From the NCBI GenBank assembly GCA_021234155.1, contig JAJEKV010000855.1, positions 1 to 64,000 of the forward strand: a stretch of 64,000 bases of DNA. The letters are read 5' to 3'. The translations under genes were made by a program, and so were the position numbers. This DNA is from Isoetes taiwanensis. Its lineage: Eukaryota > Streptophyta > Lycopodiopsida > Isoetales > Isoetaceae. Of the stretch, positions 56,401 to 64,000 are shown in pieces. The notes beneath the pieces were generated by a model. It had not been told where the DNA came from. It saw only the letters and a program-made list of their open reading frames with translations, and made no database searches. Within the stretch, counting starts at the first letter, position 1. Each line of letters starts with the position of its first letter.

Positions 56401-56525
56401 GCACAACATGAGCTCGGAAACCTTTGGCACCCAATTGAGCGCGGGATATGAAGGTGGGGAGTGCTCATTTTCGGACTAAACGAGTGGAATGGCCGGAGAA
56501 GAGCTTCTATCAGATAGTGTGCCAT
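43675..56525 (-). CDS. FLVA: Chloroplast flavodiiron protein A (FLVA, Flv1-type)
   Basis: Spliced by eye: 17 exons, 735 codons if the first ATG (56525) is used, 716 from the ATG at 56468. Flavodiiron proteins A and B form a stromal complex that passes electrons from the acceptor side of photosystem I to O2, protecting it under fluctuating light. Exons: 56525-56334, 56087-55968, 55900-55820, 55235-55010, 54272-54141, 53990-53888, 53810-53705, 53302-53216, 46881-46714, 46490-46393, 45941-45794, 45170-45009, 44636-44508, 44440-44318, 44163-43975, 43896-43807, 43728-43675. Domains: diiron/beta-lactamase-like (residues about 132-405), flavodoxin-like (about 415-550), flavin reductase-like (about 585-735, ending AVHHRKTGARY). 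All introns are GT-AG except intron 13 (GC-AG), phases match throughout, and no stop interrupts. Exon 1 is the least certain; it is Ser/Arg-rich as expected for a plastid transit peptide. Confidence 0.92.
44441..44507 (-). other. GC-AG intron 13 of FLVA
   Basis: The 67-bp intron between exons 13 and 14 begins GCATGC after GAGCAG and ends TTTGAAG. GC donors make up about one percent of plant introns, and CAG before the GC is the expected strong exon context. No nearby GT keeps the reading frame. Confidence 0.75.
45009..46490 (-). other. FLVA: FLVA flavodoxin-like domain exons 10-12
   Basis: Exon 10 gives AVVYASAYGNTAALAQAI, the FMN phosphate-binding loop. Exon 11 gives VAVESVNTEHST and FVIGSPTLAGHMPTPIQ. 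Exon 12 gives CGVFGSFGWSGEAIDELEQR and ends FPAIRCKFK. All conserved loops that hold FMN are present. Exon 12 contains a possible earlier donor (TGT/GTAAGT-like, near 45017), but use of the GT at 45008 keeps the phase and gives KFK-PTES as expected. Confidence 0.88.
47023..47217 (+). repeat. 5' LTR of copia element 3
   Basis: 195 bp, starting TATTAGAGGATTATC and ending GCCTTTGGTTCA. The ends are the non-canonical TA...CA rather than TG...CA, fixed by the flanking CTCAC duplication and the adjoining primer site. It contains a TATA-like TTTATAAGCC at about 47091-47100 and the direct repeat GCTTCATTCA. Confidence 0.93.
47218..47229 (+). promoter_or_regulatory. Primer-binding site, initiator tRNA-Met
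   Basis: TGGTATCAGAGC begins at the first base after the LTR, with no spacer. It is complementary to the 3' end of initiator tRNA-Met. Confidence 0.95.
47308..47503 (+). repeat. Perfect 98-bp tandem duplication in the leader
   Basis: 47308-47405 and 47406-47503 are identical as far as I can read, each running from GTGAAACTGAAGTGG to CTTGCAAGAACAG. The duplication lies between primer site and gag in copia element 3, so it may be specific to this copy and recent. Confidence 0.92.
47811..49040 (+). pseudogene. Copia element 3 gag and protease
   Basis: The likely start is the ATG at 47811 (MAVSHDPWKYFQHPVLDDHN); the frame is open further upstream, but that part is leader-like. Gag: YFTWREAFKTNL, LDDHN, ALNHLRACICTDYLMD, LKKLKTLHEEY. 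The zinc knuckle CWYCGKKGHMKRQC is at about 48508-48549. The protease site VWLIDSGATKHLAG is at about 48724, and MADGNLTRAKGKGTV and NLLSVSQFDRQLG precede integrase. A frameshift near 49010 ends the frame at 49040; the coding continues in another frame as GPLAQGHLTKEGLYVLQGK. Gag would form the particle and the protease mature it. Confidence 0.93.
49019..50401 (+). pseudogene. Copia element 3 integrase
   Basis: GLYVLQGKLSSL leads into the zinc-binding region WHERYGHVGISALIIASKLD with CPACRLGKQ (about 49190-49320; a frame change near 49190). The catalytic core has LIHTDICYMP, FVDDFSRYTWVY, LRTDNAKEY and QNGVAERKHRTF: the D, D and E are all present. Another frameshift near 49895 joins YLVG and GYASYPREILQK, then VIFIGYTPNMKAWRCFDP, with a long Ser/Pro-rich linker to 50401, where the frame changes once more. 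Confidence 0.93.
50400..52079 (+). pseudogene. Copia element 3 reverse transcriptase and RNase H
   Basis: This 535-codon stretch from 50472 is uninterrupted. RT: WELVPKPPGKNIIDAKWVYR, KARLVAKGYTQQEGFDDNDV, HQLDFKSAFLNGDLEEELYM, KKSLYGLRQATRCWNQK, and the catalytic ILLYVDDTIMTG. RNase H: VYSDSDMASTDLDSRKSLTG, SISTTEAELKAL, LYCDNSGAISHVKDFKMH, IREQLQNGCLTLFYC and DQLADGFTKPLSGRLFK. All catalytic residues are present, so only the upstream frameshifts disable the polyprotein. The ORF ends EGG, overlapping the first of three G6 tracts. Confidence 0.95.
52155..52162 (+). promoter_or_regulatory. Polypurine tract of copia element 3
   Basis: AGGGGGGA directly before the 3' LTR start TATTAG. Two more copies of GGGGGGATA lie upstream, at about 52069-52079 and 52088-52097. 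Confidence 0.85.
52163..52252 (+). repeat. 3' LTR of copia element 3, internally deleted
   Basis: Only 90 bp: TATTAGAGGATTATCCACGTGTG joins directly to TTTTCTAGACGCTCTTG and runs to TTTGGTTCA. Compared with the 5' LTR it lacks 105 bp, from TCTGGATG to CTAGCTAG, including the TATA-like box. Apart from that there is one substitution. Confidence 0.95.
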
Positions 56526-57507
56526 GTGGCAGCTTCGGCTGAGCCGTCGTGGACTCTGGTACACGTAGGACAGCAATCAGCCACATAGACGGGATCATGT
56601 GTCTCATGATTGACCACGTAGTTTCATCCAACGGCCTAGATCATCAATAAAAATCTACCAGAAAGAGCGCAACGTACGTCCCACGGTCGAGAACTCGAGA
56701 TATGCACCGTCGAATATGGCAATGTGTTCTTAACCACATGCCCTTGCAGATTATCTCAATCCAACCGTCGCCCGCCGTCGGATCTTAGCATGGTTATAAT
56801 GCATAACTTCTCGAATATTCTACTTCAAAGAATATTCCAGTGATTCTTAATGATAATCTCTCGAATATGCCATAATCACCGAAGATGCTTTTGCGATGGC
56901 TCTGTTTTGGGGATTAAATCGCATTTTGCTATGGCACTCTGTTTTCGCAATTTATTTGCACTCGATGGAATCGTCACGCACTTCATCTATGCTCAGGATT
57001 CATACGGCTTTTGTTTTTGGCTTTAGTTTTCTTTGATGCATCTGTTTGGATTCGTCGCATTTATTTTTGGCTTCAACGCAGGTTCGTCCTTTTGCACCAG
57101 CGCCATATTTGGTTTGGGCCCGGAAAGAAGCTCATCTGCATCTCGATTTGGGGCTTCAACTTTGCCATGCCTTTTCCTGTTTCTTCTTAAGAATGATTTT
57201 TGCCTATAAATCATTTGCCTTGTTTTTGCACCTGTTCTTACTTATTTTTACTTCAGACAAGAAGCCCATATGCAGAAAATATGTACTCTTAAGCTTGTAG
57301 CAGAGCTTTTGGGGCATCTCAAACGATAGTTAGGAAGTAGAAATCATGCAAAATCCGGCGTAAATAAGTAGAAATCATGCAAAATCCGGTATGAGATAAC
57401 AAGTGCGGATGAAGCCAAAAGAGATCTTTGTTGGAGTTGTTTAAAAGCGGTTAAAATGTGGCCTTCCTTACCTCCGGTGAAGAATAGTGGAATCGCCGGG
57501 CATGTGG
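56526..57507 (-). promoter_or_regulatory. FLVA upstream region
   Basis: About 1 kb upstream of the start without recognisable genes. Two perfect heat-shock-type dyads (nGAAnnTTCn) stand close together: CGAATATTCT at 56812-56821 and AGAATATTCC at 56829-56838. A direct repeat AAGTAGAAATCATGCAAAAT lies near 57337-57390. I could not locate a TATA box with confidence. Confidence 0.4.
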
Positions 57508-57618
57508 TTAAGGGAGGTCAACCTCCTCCTCTCGGGGGCCATGCAAAATAACCTCGGCCTGCGGCCTCGAGGATTATTTTGCATAACTCCCTCAAGGAGG
57601 AGGTTAACCTCCTCTTAA
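57508..57618. mobile_element. 103-bp hairpin element flanked by TTAA
   Basis: 57512-57614 folds on itself: GGAGGTCAACCTCCTCCTC at the left pairs with GGAGGAGGTTAACCTCC at the right, and ATGCAAAATAACCTCG pairs with CGAGGATTATTTTGCAT, with a loop of a few bases (GCCTGCGGC). The arms also contain their own AGGTYAACCT palindromes. TTAA flanks it on both sides (57508-57511, 57615-57618), which could be a target duplication of the piggyBac type. It is about 1 kb upstream of FLVA. Confidence 0.7.
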
Positions 57619-58869
57619 TTTTTTGTGCTAGGAGAACCCAGGCGAGAAATTGGCACGTGTGTTGGAAATTATCTCCGACCGTTGGGTTCCCAGATGTGGA
57701 CCACTTGGCATTTGCAGGAGATGTGTGCCGATTCTTGAAGACCTGATGCCATAACCTTTATAACCTTTTATAAGAATAGATTCGAGCTCTTATATTGTAC
57801 TTCTGACCAATTGAAAAGCAAAAAGGAAATCTAAAACTAGAACCCATCAAACGATTTGCCTCACTCGGTATTACACATAAAAAGTCAAGGCGGCGACATT
57901 TAAGCCTTTTTTTCGAACAAGATTTAAACCTGTAATAGTTCGATTCTTGATCACCTGAAAATCAGGTCTTTTTATTGCCGGAAAAACAGTCGGGGAGGCT
58001 AAAATGTTGCCGTCTTTGACTTTTATGTAAAAGGGTGGAGCTTCGTTGTTTTTTGATGAAGCCGGTGGCTCGCCCTTCGCTGACTCACGGTTGTTTCTAG
58101 CGAAACGGCTTCGCTCTCGACCTTTTCTTATTACAAAAAACAGATTTTGGGAAAAATTTTGCCACATATTCTGCAACATCTATCTTGTATCAACAAGCTC
58201 TCTTCAACTCGTAATATATGCCTGGGACGAATTACTACAAAATTGCGTCAAATTTATACAACATATTTCTTCCTCCATCTTTGTACGACGGCGTCACCAT
58301 GCTGGTTTTTTTTTCTGGGCAAGCAAGAAAACCTCGGGTCGGCTGCCATATAGCTGTGCATAGTAGAAGCAGGCTAGATCGAAGGCCCTAGCTGTACAGA
58401 AGCAGAACCAAGGCCAGATTCCTAATTTTTACTGCAGATCGACATTCTGAAGATCTAAACCAGAGAAGCCCCTCCGCCACAGCCCTTCAAGCATATATTT
58501 TCTTTTCCATGAGAAGCAGCTCCCAGCTTCTATCCCACTGCCATAGCCGTTCCTGCATGTAATCCTTTCTGATGGAAGAAGCTCTGAGCCTCCTTTCTAC
58601 GGATCGAACAAAATCCCAGCTAAAACAGAGTGATTCCTCTTTGAAACTTTTGCTTATCGAAACTGCCATAAGTAGCATTTACCGAAACTGTCAGAAAAAT
58701 GTTTACATGGATGGAGCAATAAGAAGCTCGCTATAGCTAGAGCCTTGCCAGCATGGATCTGGGACTACCCTAGCCTGCATAGCCTTGCCTGTTTTTGCTC
58801 CATCAAACCGGTTGTAGTAGTCCAAGGTGCATTTAGTTTAGAATATGTAGCAATATATTTGGGGTCCTG
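57619..58869. other. No gene recognised
   Basis: The longest frames (57871-58179 minus; 58046-58363 plus) overlap on opposite strands and match no family I know. The minus frame has a charged segment, SAKGEPPASSKNNEAPPFY, but no conserved motif. Confidence 0.4.
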
Positions 58870-59031
58870 GGGGATTTAATATGGATGTAAAATGACAATT
58901 CTTGAAACCATAGACCATATCCAGGGGATTTAATATGAATGTAAAATGACAATTCTTGAAACCATAGACCATATCCAGGGGATTTAATATGGATGTAAAA
59001 TGACAATTCTTGAAACCATAGACCATATCCT
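58870..59031. repeat. Tandem repeat, three copies of 54 bp
   Basis: Units start at 58870, 58924 and 58978, each GGGGATTTAATATGGATGTA, AAATGACAATTCTTGAAACC, ATAGACCATATCC. The copies differ at only one or two positions. Because 54 is divisible by three, the minus strand has an open 18-residue repeat, but there is no other sign of coding. Confidence 0.95.
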
Positions 59032-59625
59032 CAAAACAATTGAACGGGTTGTTACAAAAAAAAACATAGATTAAAGATAAAAGTTAATTACGTTAGCTCA
59101 TGCTGTTTTATGCTCCATAGAGGTCTAGATGCATCCGCCATAGCCGCGATCTGCATCCCCAAATGCAAGGAAAGCTTCGCATCCGCCATCATCGTTTTCG
59201 GCGATAAAATGTCAAGCGGGGAAAATGTTTTACGTACAATTTGCCCACTAGTGTATTACATTCGATATATTTTTGGCCGTCGAGATTCCGGTTGGAAATT
59301 TTTCTCGGTGCCGCCTGTCGGATGGCGCTCCCATGAAATGTTACCGGCCGGAAGATTATCTAATATATTACATGCTTTTTGTATCTTCAACAAGACTGTG
59401 GAAAGCTAAATTTTATAAGCTAAATTTTATAAGACATGTCCCAAGTGACATGACATCAATATCACAAAAATGGTTCGTCGTGCAAAACATATAATTATAC
59501 GGTCATTTTGCTATGGTTTGCATATGATTCTATTGTTGTATTTGTGTGAGGGTATGTCAGCAGTATTTATAGAACGTGTGTTGTTTTTCCTTGTTAGTTT
59601 GCACTCCCAACCTATGTTTTGACAT
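59032..59625. other. No feature recognised
   Basis: Short open frames without conserved motifs. Confidence 0.4.
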
Positions 59626-59627
59626 AC

Positions 59628-59732
59628 ACGCGTGCATGCATTGCATGCATGCACACAGTGTGTGCATACCATGCATGCATGCAATGCATGTACACAGTGC
59701 ATGCATACCATGCAATGCATGCATGTTGATTC
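59628..59732. repeat. CATGCATG-rich cluster
   Basis: About 100 bp composed mostly of GCATGCATGC, CACAGTGTGTGCATACC and similar units, including at least six TGCATGCA/CATGCATG palindromes. CATGCA is the RY element bound by B3-domain factors in plants, but the periodic arrangement also fits a simple alternating purine-pyrimidine repeat. Confidence 0.75.
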
Positions 59733-61628
59733 TTTTAGTACTTCACGCCATGCAAGGCACATTGCTTACTTTCTTTTTCGGCCATATAGGTATTTTCATA
59801 TAAGAGACATACAACATTCATCTTCGCGGTAAATTTCTTGATTAGCTTTGTTTGTATAAGAGCTAGAATTCACAAATCTCCAGTTCATCTGAGATATAGC
59901 TTATTATGCTCGAGTAGCAAAAGTTTGTGATCTTTTGTGTTCATGCAGGCAGCAAGGTCCAGTACTATGTTCATGAGAATCTCGTTGCTTTTGCTTGTAT
60001 TTTAGTCCTAAGAAGAAGAACAGAAGGATATACCTCTCAAAGCATGATTTGCAAGCCTCTTCATCATGTGCATCGACCTAAAGAAAGCTTGAAGTAAGTT
60101 TTGCCAAATTGTATGATTGCATAGTTTGATTTGCATGCTGGGCAAGGGTTATTCCACAGGAGATCAAAGTTGCAAGTTGTAATAAGCTAACTTGTTGCCA
60201 ATGGACAAACTTACTTATAGGATGTTCTGAAATGTAATTCCAATTTGTATCCTAAATATATATTAATATTATTGTGTATATTGGCATACATTTTATTATT
60301 ATTTACACATTTGTTTGTCAATTTGTAATGTAAGCGTAAGATTCATAATTGTTATTGCTTTCCTTTATTTGGTCGTTATTTATTTGTTATTTATTGTTAT
60401 TTCCTTCGACTCTAAACATATTTCAATGGTCTGGGTGGCCATGGTATTTCTAAGGTATTTGAGACTGCAAGGCAACCTACTAAAAAAGAAGGTGTGCTCG
60501 ACTAGGGATATTTATATTTCGTTGTATTCTACAACATATAGTATCCATGTTCTTTACTGTATTGATATTATTTCATACTCCATGACCCATTTTCTATATA
60601 GTTCCATTGCAACATTTTCTAAGTATGGAGCTCGTGTTATATAGATGATACAACTAAAGATAAACACAACACTTCAAAAGACAAAACTCAATGAATTGAG
60701 TAACACTCTCCAATCGTTAGGAGATTTAACCCAACCGGGCTAGGCTTTGCACAAGATCCGTTACTTGTTGTTAAGACTTAACCAAGAGTTCTAAATTAAT
60801 AGCGGACAAGTTTGTTCGGCACTACTACAAGGCCACGGGAGTTCTTAAGCCTGAGTAAGGATTTTCTATATCTCAAGAGAAGGAAGCGATTGATATTTAT
60901 AAGGCGGATTACCTATTTCCGTGGGGAGACCTTTTTCGATTAGAGATATCATTCTAAAGGTAGGTATTGCCTAATACTTGAGAGATCCGGGTTAAAATAT
61001 CAGTGATTGCCCCTTTATCGATGGATTCGGCCCTTTTTCTTAGTATCAGGAGGTTTCGCCGTCTCGGATTATTTCGTCAAAGGTCAAAGGGCCGTTATCG
61101 ACGCCCCCCTTTTTAATCAAAAGCGAACATTTGGTTTTCTAACTTAAATATTAAATCGCCTATCTATAACCAATTAAAATATACCCCTTATGATTAACTA
61201 CTAGCCTTAAGAATAACTCATGTTGCATCTTGCTGAGCCACTCCCCAAGCGTTGGAGCGTAACAATCCTTCCCTTCCAGAGGTTAGGCGTCGCGTTAACC
61301 TCGGGGAAAAATTGCCTATCCTTATTAGGTCTAAGGATATTTAATTCGATAACCGGTTCCTTTAGAAGTTACGGATTTCTCATTTCAATTCAGTTAGAAA
61401 TGACCTCAATTCCTTTAGAGGATTTTCGTTTCCTGGTCCTTTAGAGGATTTTCGTTCCCTTTTCCGTTAGGGATGACCTCAATTCAGTTAAAGGTCTTAA
61501 TATCTTTACAATCGTTAGTAAAGAATTCTATGCATATCAATATCTAGATATTTTATCAATAAAATAATTGTGATTATAATAATATAGAATTCCGATTATA
61601 AGGTTTGAAAATCTCTGAACTTTGTCAA
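59733..61628 (-). other. Downstream flank of gypsy element 2, LTR not resolved
   Basis: No coding signal. In the orientation of gypsy element 2, 61628 down to roughly 60650 should contain its 3' untranslated region and 3' LTR. The segment has repeated TTTAGAGGATTTTCGTT (61418-61456) and GACCTCAATTC (61400 and 61470) blocks, but I could not find TG/CA ends or a polypurine tract. 59733-60650 is AT-rich with nothing recognised. Confidence 0.35.
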
Positions 61629-62740
61629 TCAGTCTTGCAAAGTTCTTTCATATTCTTCCACCAAGGAATCGTATTCTTTTAATTGAGTCCTAGAATACCA
61701 TACCGCATCGGTGGATGGATGAAATTTAAATTTCACGAGATACCTTCGATAAAAGGAACTTCTAGTTTCCTTATCTTGATGGGTCAATATTTTCTCCGGT
61801 TCCAACACCTCTTCATCATCTTTAATGTTGGGAGGTTCCGATTGCTCCATTCTCTGCAAAATCTCAGGAGAAATTTCACTTCCCTCATAGGGTTTCAGAA
61901 TTCCCACATTAATTGCAAGTTTGGAAGCCATCAATTCCTGACTTTTCTGAATTCGCGCCTTTACCTCTCGCAAGATATCTGCAAAGTCTGTAGTGGCTTC
62001 ATCGGAAGCAGGTACTTCTCCACCTAGTTTCACAATTGGAGATTCCAAAGAATATCTATATACTACTTTAAAAGGAGTTCTTTGGGTAACTGAGTGCACC
62101 GTGTTATTATAGGCAAACTCCAATAGATAAAGATATTCTTCCCACTGGCTTTTCCTTTCAGCAACATAAGATCTCAGCATATCTTCAATAACTCGATTAA
62201 CAACCTCAGACTGACCATCTGTTTGGGGATGATATGCAGTGGAAAACTTTAAAGTCGTGCCTAAGTTTTTCATAAGTCCACCCCAAAATTTGCTACAGAA
62301 TAGGGGATCCCTATCTGTTATGATTGCATCTGGCATCCCATGGATCTTAAATATTTCCTTTAAGAAAATCTTGCTTGCTTGCGGAGCAGTCATGCGAGAT
62401 TTACAAGGAATAAAATGAACTGTTTAGACAACTTTGTCTACTCTTGTCCAAATTTGATCGTTCTTGTGGATAGTCTTCGGTAACCCGTGAATAAAATCCA
62501 TGGTAATATGCTTCCATGGTTTCTCGGGAATAGGCAAAGGCTGTACTAATCCAGCAGGCTTACCGGTAGAAGCTTTTACTTGTTGACAAATAAGACATAC
62601 TTCGACATATTTTCTTACATCTCTTTCAAGCTTTGGCCAAAAGAAATGTCTTTTAACGGTTGCCAAAGTAGCTTGAATTCCTCTATGACCAGAATATGGG
62701 AGTTCATGACATTCCTGTATAACCTTCAACCTGTATGCTT
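61629..62740 (-). pseudogene. Ty3/gypsy element 2 integrase and chromodomain
   Basis: On the minus strand, 62729-62424 encodes the integrase zinc region (CHELPYSGHRGIQATLATVK, CLICQQVKAS) and the start of the core (ITMDFIHGLPKT), ending at an in-frame TAA. The same frame continues with HFIPCKSR, then IITDRDPLFCSKFW and TAYHPQTDGQSEVVNR with the catalytic D and E. The C-terminus has YLVKFKFHPSTDAVW and ends at 61629, resembling a chromodomain tail. The integrase inserts the cDNA, and a chromodomain may steer it to heterochromatin. The stop and the frameshift near 62735 inactivate it. Confidence 0.92.
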
Positions 62741-63283
62741 GTGTAACACAAGTACGATTTCGGTAGAGTAATAATCCATTATGAATTTCGTAGACGCCAA
62801 AGGATCTCTTCCATCCTTTTGTACCTGTGCATATGGAGTAGCAAAGGAGGGATCGCTCACATATTCTTTTTTCATAGGTTCCAAATCAACAAATTCTGCT
62901 ACAGATATAGCTTGAATACTTATTCGACTTAATGCATCTGCAACCTGGTTCTCCTTCCCAGGCTTATATTCAAGCTGCATCCCTTCAAAATCCTTTATAG
63001 TGTCAATGAGCTTTAATTGCCGCGCATTGATAATATCCTGCGTTTGTATATGTTTCAAACTCTGCTGATCAAAGCGAGCTACAAACTTAGATCCCATAAG
63101 ATAATGCCTCCACTTCTTAAGTGCATGAACTAAGGCAATCAATTCCTTTTCATAAGTGCTATACTTTTGCTCTAATGGTTTGAGCATTCGGCTAACATAA
63201 GCTAATGGATGTCCGTCTTGCATCAATACTGCACCAATAGCATTTCCACTTGCATCCGAACAAACTGTAAAAGGCTTATTCAA
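62726..63283 (-). pseudogene. Ty3/gypsy element 2 RNase H
   Basis: NKPFTVCSDASGNAIGAVLM is the first RNase H block. It is followed by HPLAYVSRMLKPLEQKYSTY, EKELIALVHALKKWRHYLMG and LEYKPGKENQVADALSRIS. All are strongly conserved in gypsy elements. The frame begins at 63283 just after a stop (NMATEP then TAG) and ends at a frameshift at about 62740 where integrase starts. Confidence 0.93.
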
Positions 63284-64000
63284 TCGGGTAGCACTAATCT
63301 AAGGTTCGGTTGCCATGTTCTCTTTCAAAATTCGGAAAGCTTCTTCTTGGGATTCCAAACAAAGGGGGTATCTTTCTTTAAAAACCTGCTAAGAGGAAGG
63401 GTTATTTTTGCAAAATCCTTCACAAATCTTGATAGTAAGCTGCTTGCACAAAGATCATAAGTCCTTGAGGTTTTTGGTCGAGGCCAATCAATAATAACCC
63501 TAATCTTTTGGGATCCATCAGGTATGCCTTCTTTGGATATGATATGACCTAAATATCCAACTTCTTGCATAAAGAACACGCTTTTGGACTCATTAACAAA
63601 CAACTTATTTTGCCTCGAGGAAGGTCAAAAACTTGTTGAAGGTGCTTCTTATGCTCCTCAATAGTTCTACTATATATAAGTATATCATCAAAGAAGACTA
63701 CCACACTTTTCCCTAATCAGGTGCTAGAACTCTCCCCATAAGGCAGAAAGTTGCGGGCCATTGGTCGAGACAAAAGGCATTACGAAACTCATAGTGACCA
63801 AAAGTTGTTATGAGCGCCCGTTTTACCAATGTCTTCTTCCTAATTGGATTTGATGATATTCGATTTCAAATCAATTTTGCTAAATATGCAAGCACCTCGT
63901 AATTCATCAAATAAATCATCAATACAGGTCTTTGGAAATTTATCTTTAACTTGATCGGCTTATTGAGAGCTCTATAATCCGCACATCCTATATCCCTTGT
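63284..64000 (-). pseudogene. Ty3/gypsy element 2 reverse transcriptase, 3' part
   Basis: Minus strand: VVVFFDDILIYSRTIEEHKK at about 63645-63705 holds the catalytic aspartate pair. Then comes FVNESKSVFFMQEVGYLGHI, ISKEGIPDGSQKIRVIIDWP and SRFVKDFAKITLPLSRFLKK (63325-63603). Several frame changes occur, for example near 63605 and 63450. From 63720 to the window edge the frame is broken further. The element continues beyond the window. Confidence 0.9.

Noticed and set aside
43675-56525. FLVA as a pseudogene because a retrotransposon lies within it
   Set aside because: The insertion is in an intron, all exons have usable splice sites and the joined frame is uninterrupted.
57871-58363. Opposed open frames as genes
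   Set aside because: They overlap on both strands without conserved sequence or exon signals.
58838-59026. Repeat protein with an 18-residue period
   Set aside because: The open frame results from a 54-bp unit, and there is no start, splice or homology support.
1-64000. tRNA or rRNA genes
   Set aside because: No cloverleaf with conserved A and B boxes or rRNA core sequence was noticed by reading. The two TGGTATCAGAGC sites are primer-binding sites, not tRNA genes.

Overview
The window is plant nuclear DNA from a land plant that is probably not an angiosperm. The key evidence is a 17-exon gene on the minus strand (43675-56525) that splices by eye into a chloroplast flavodiiron protein of the FLVA/Flv1 type. 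That family is known from mosses, lycophytes, ferns and gymnosperms and was lost from flowering plants. I cannot say which lineage this is. Almost everything else is transposable-element DNA, much of it nested or decayed.

Layout. 1-9826 is decayed LTR-retrotransposon DNA: an LTR-like block with a TATA box near 1.7-2.8 kb, then a heavily frameshifted Ty3/gypsy chromovirus (protease, RT, RNase H, integrase, chromodomain, about 5.6-8.9 kb) with its polypurine tract and 3' LTR (9827-11385). 11386-13400 has remnants of an unrecognised minus-strand gene. 15543-31665 is a Ty1/copia element carrying three later insertions: a 5'-truncated LINE and a solo gypsy LTR in its 5' LTR, and an 8.84-kb DNA transposon with terminal inverted repeats (21285-30128) between integrase and RT. 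The last piece of the same copia family (pol end, polypurine tract, LTR) lies inverted at 37530-38216. 31.8-37.5 kb holds tandem repeats and PPR-like and TPR-like fragments. 38.4-41.4 kb holds a short MITE-like element, a diverged tandem repeat and a poly(A)-ended segment.

The flavodiiron gene follows. Its intron 8 contains a young Ty1/copia element (47023-52252) in antisense orientation, with a 5-bp target duplication, unusual TA...CA LTR ends and a 3' LTR lacking 105 bp. Upstream of the gene are a 103-bp hairpin element flanked by TTAA, a 3 x 54-bp tandem repeat and a CATGCATG cluster. The right edge (61629-64000) is the pol region of another Ty3/gypsy element on the minus strand.

The flavodiiron gene is the only apparently intact host gene. 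All 16 introns have plausible splice sites (15 GT-AG, one GC-AG), phases agree at every junction, and no stop interrupts the joined frame. The most unusual mobile element is the 8.84-kb inverted-repeat transposon. It carries a decayed gene of the family with LDN...KENKN and HDDID motifs that I cannot assign to a classical plant superfamily.
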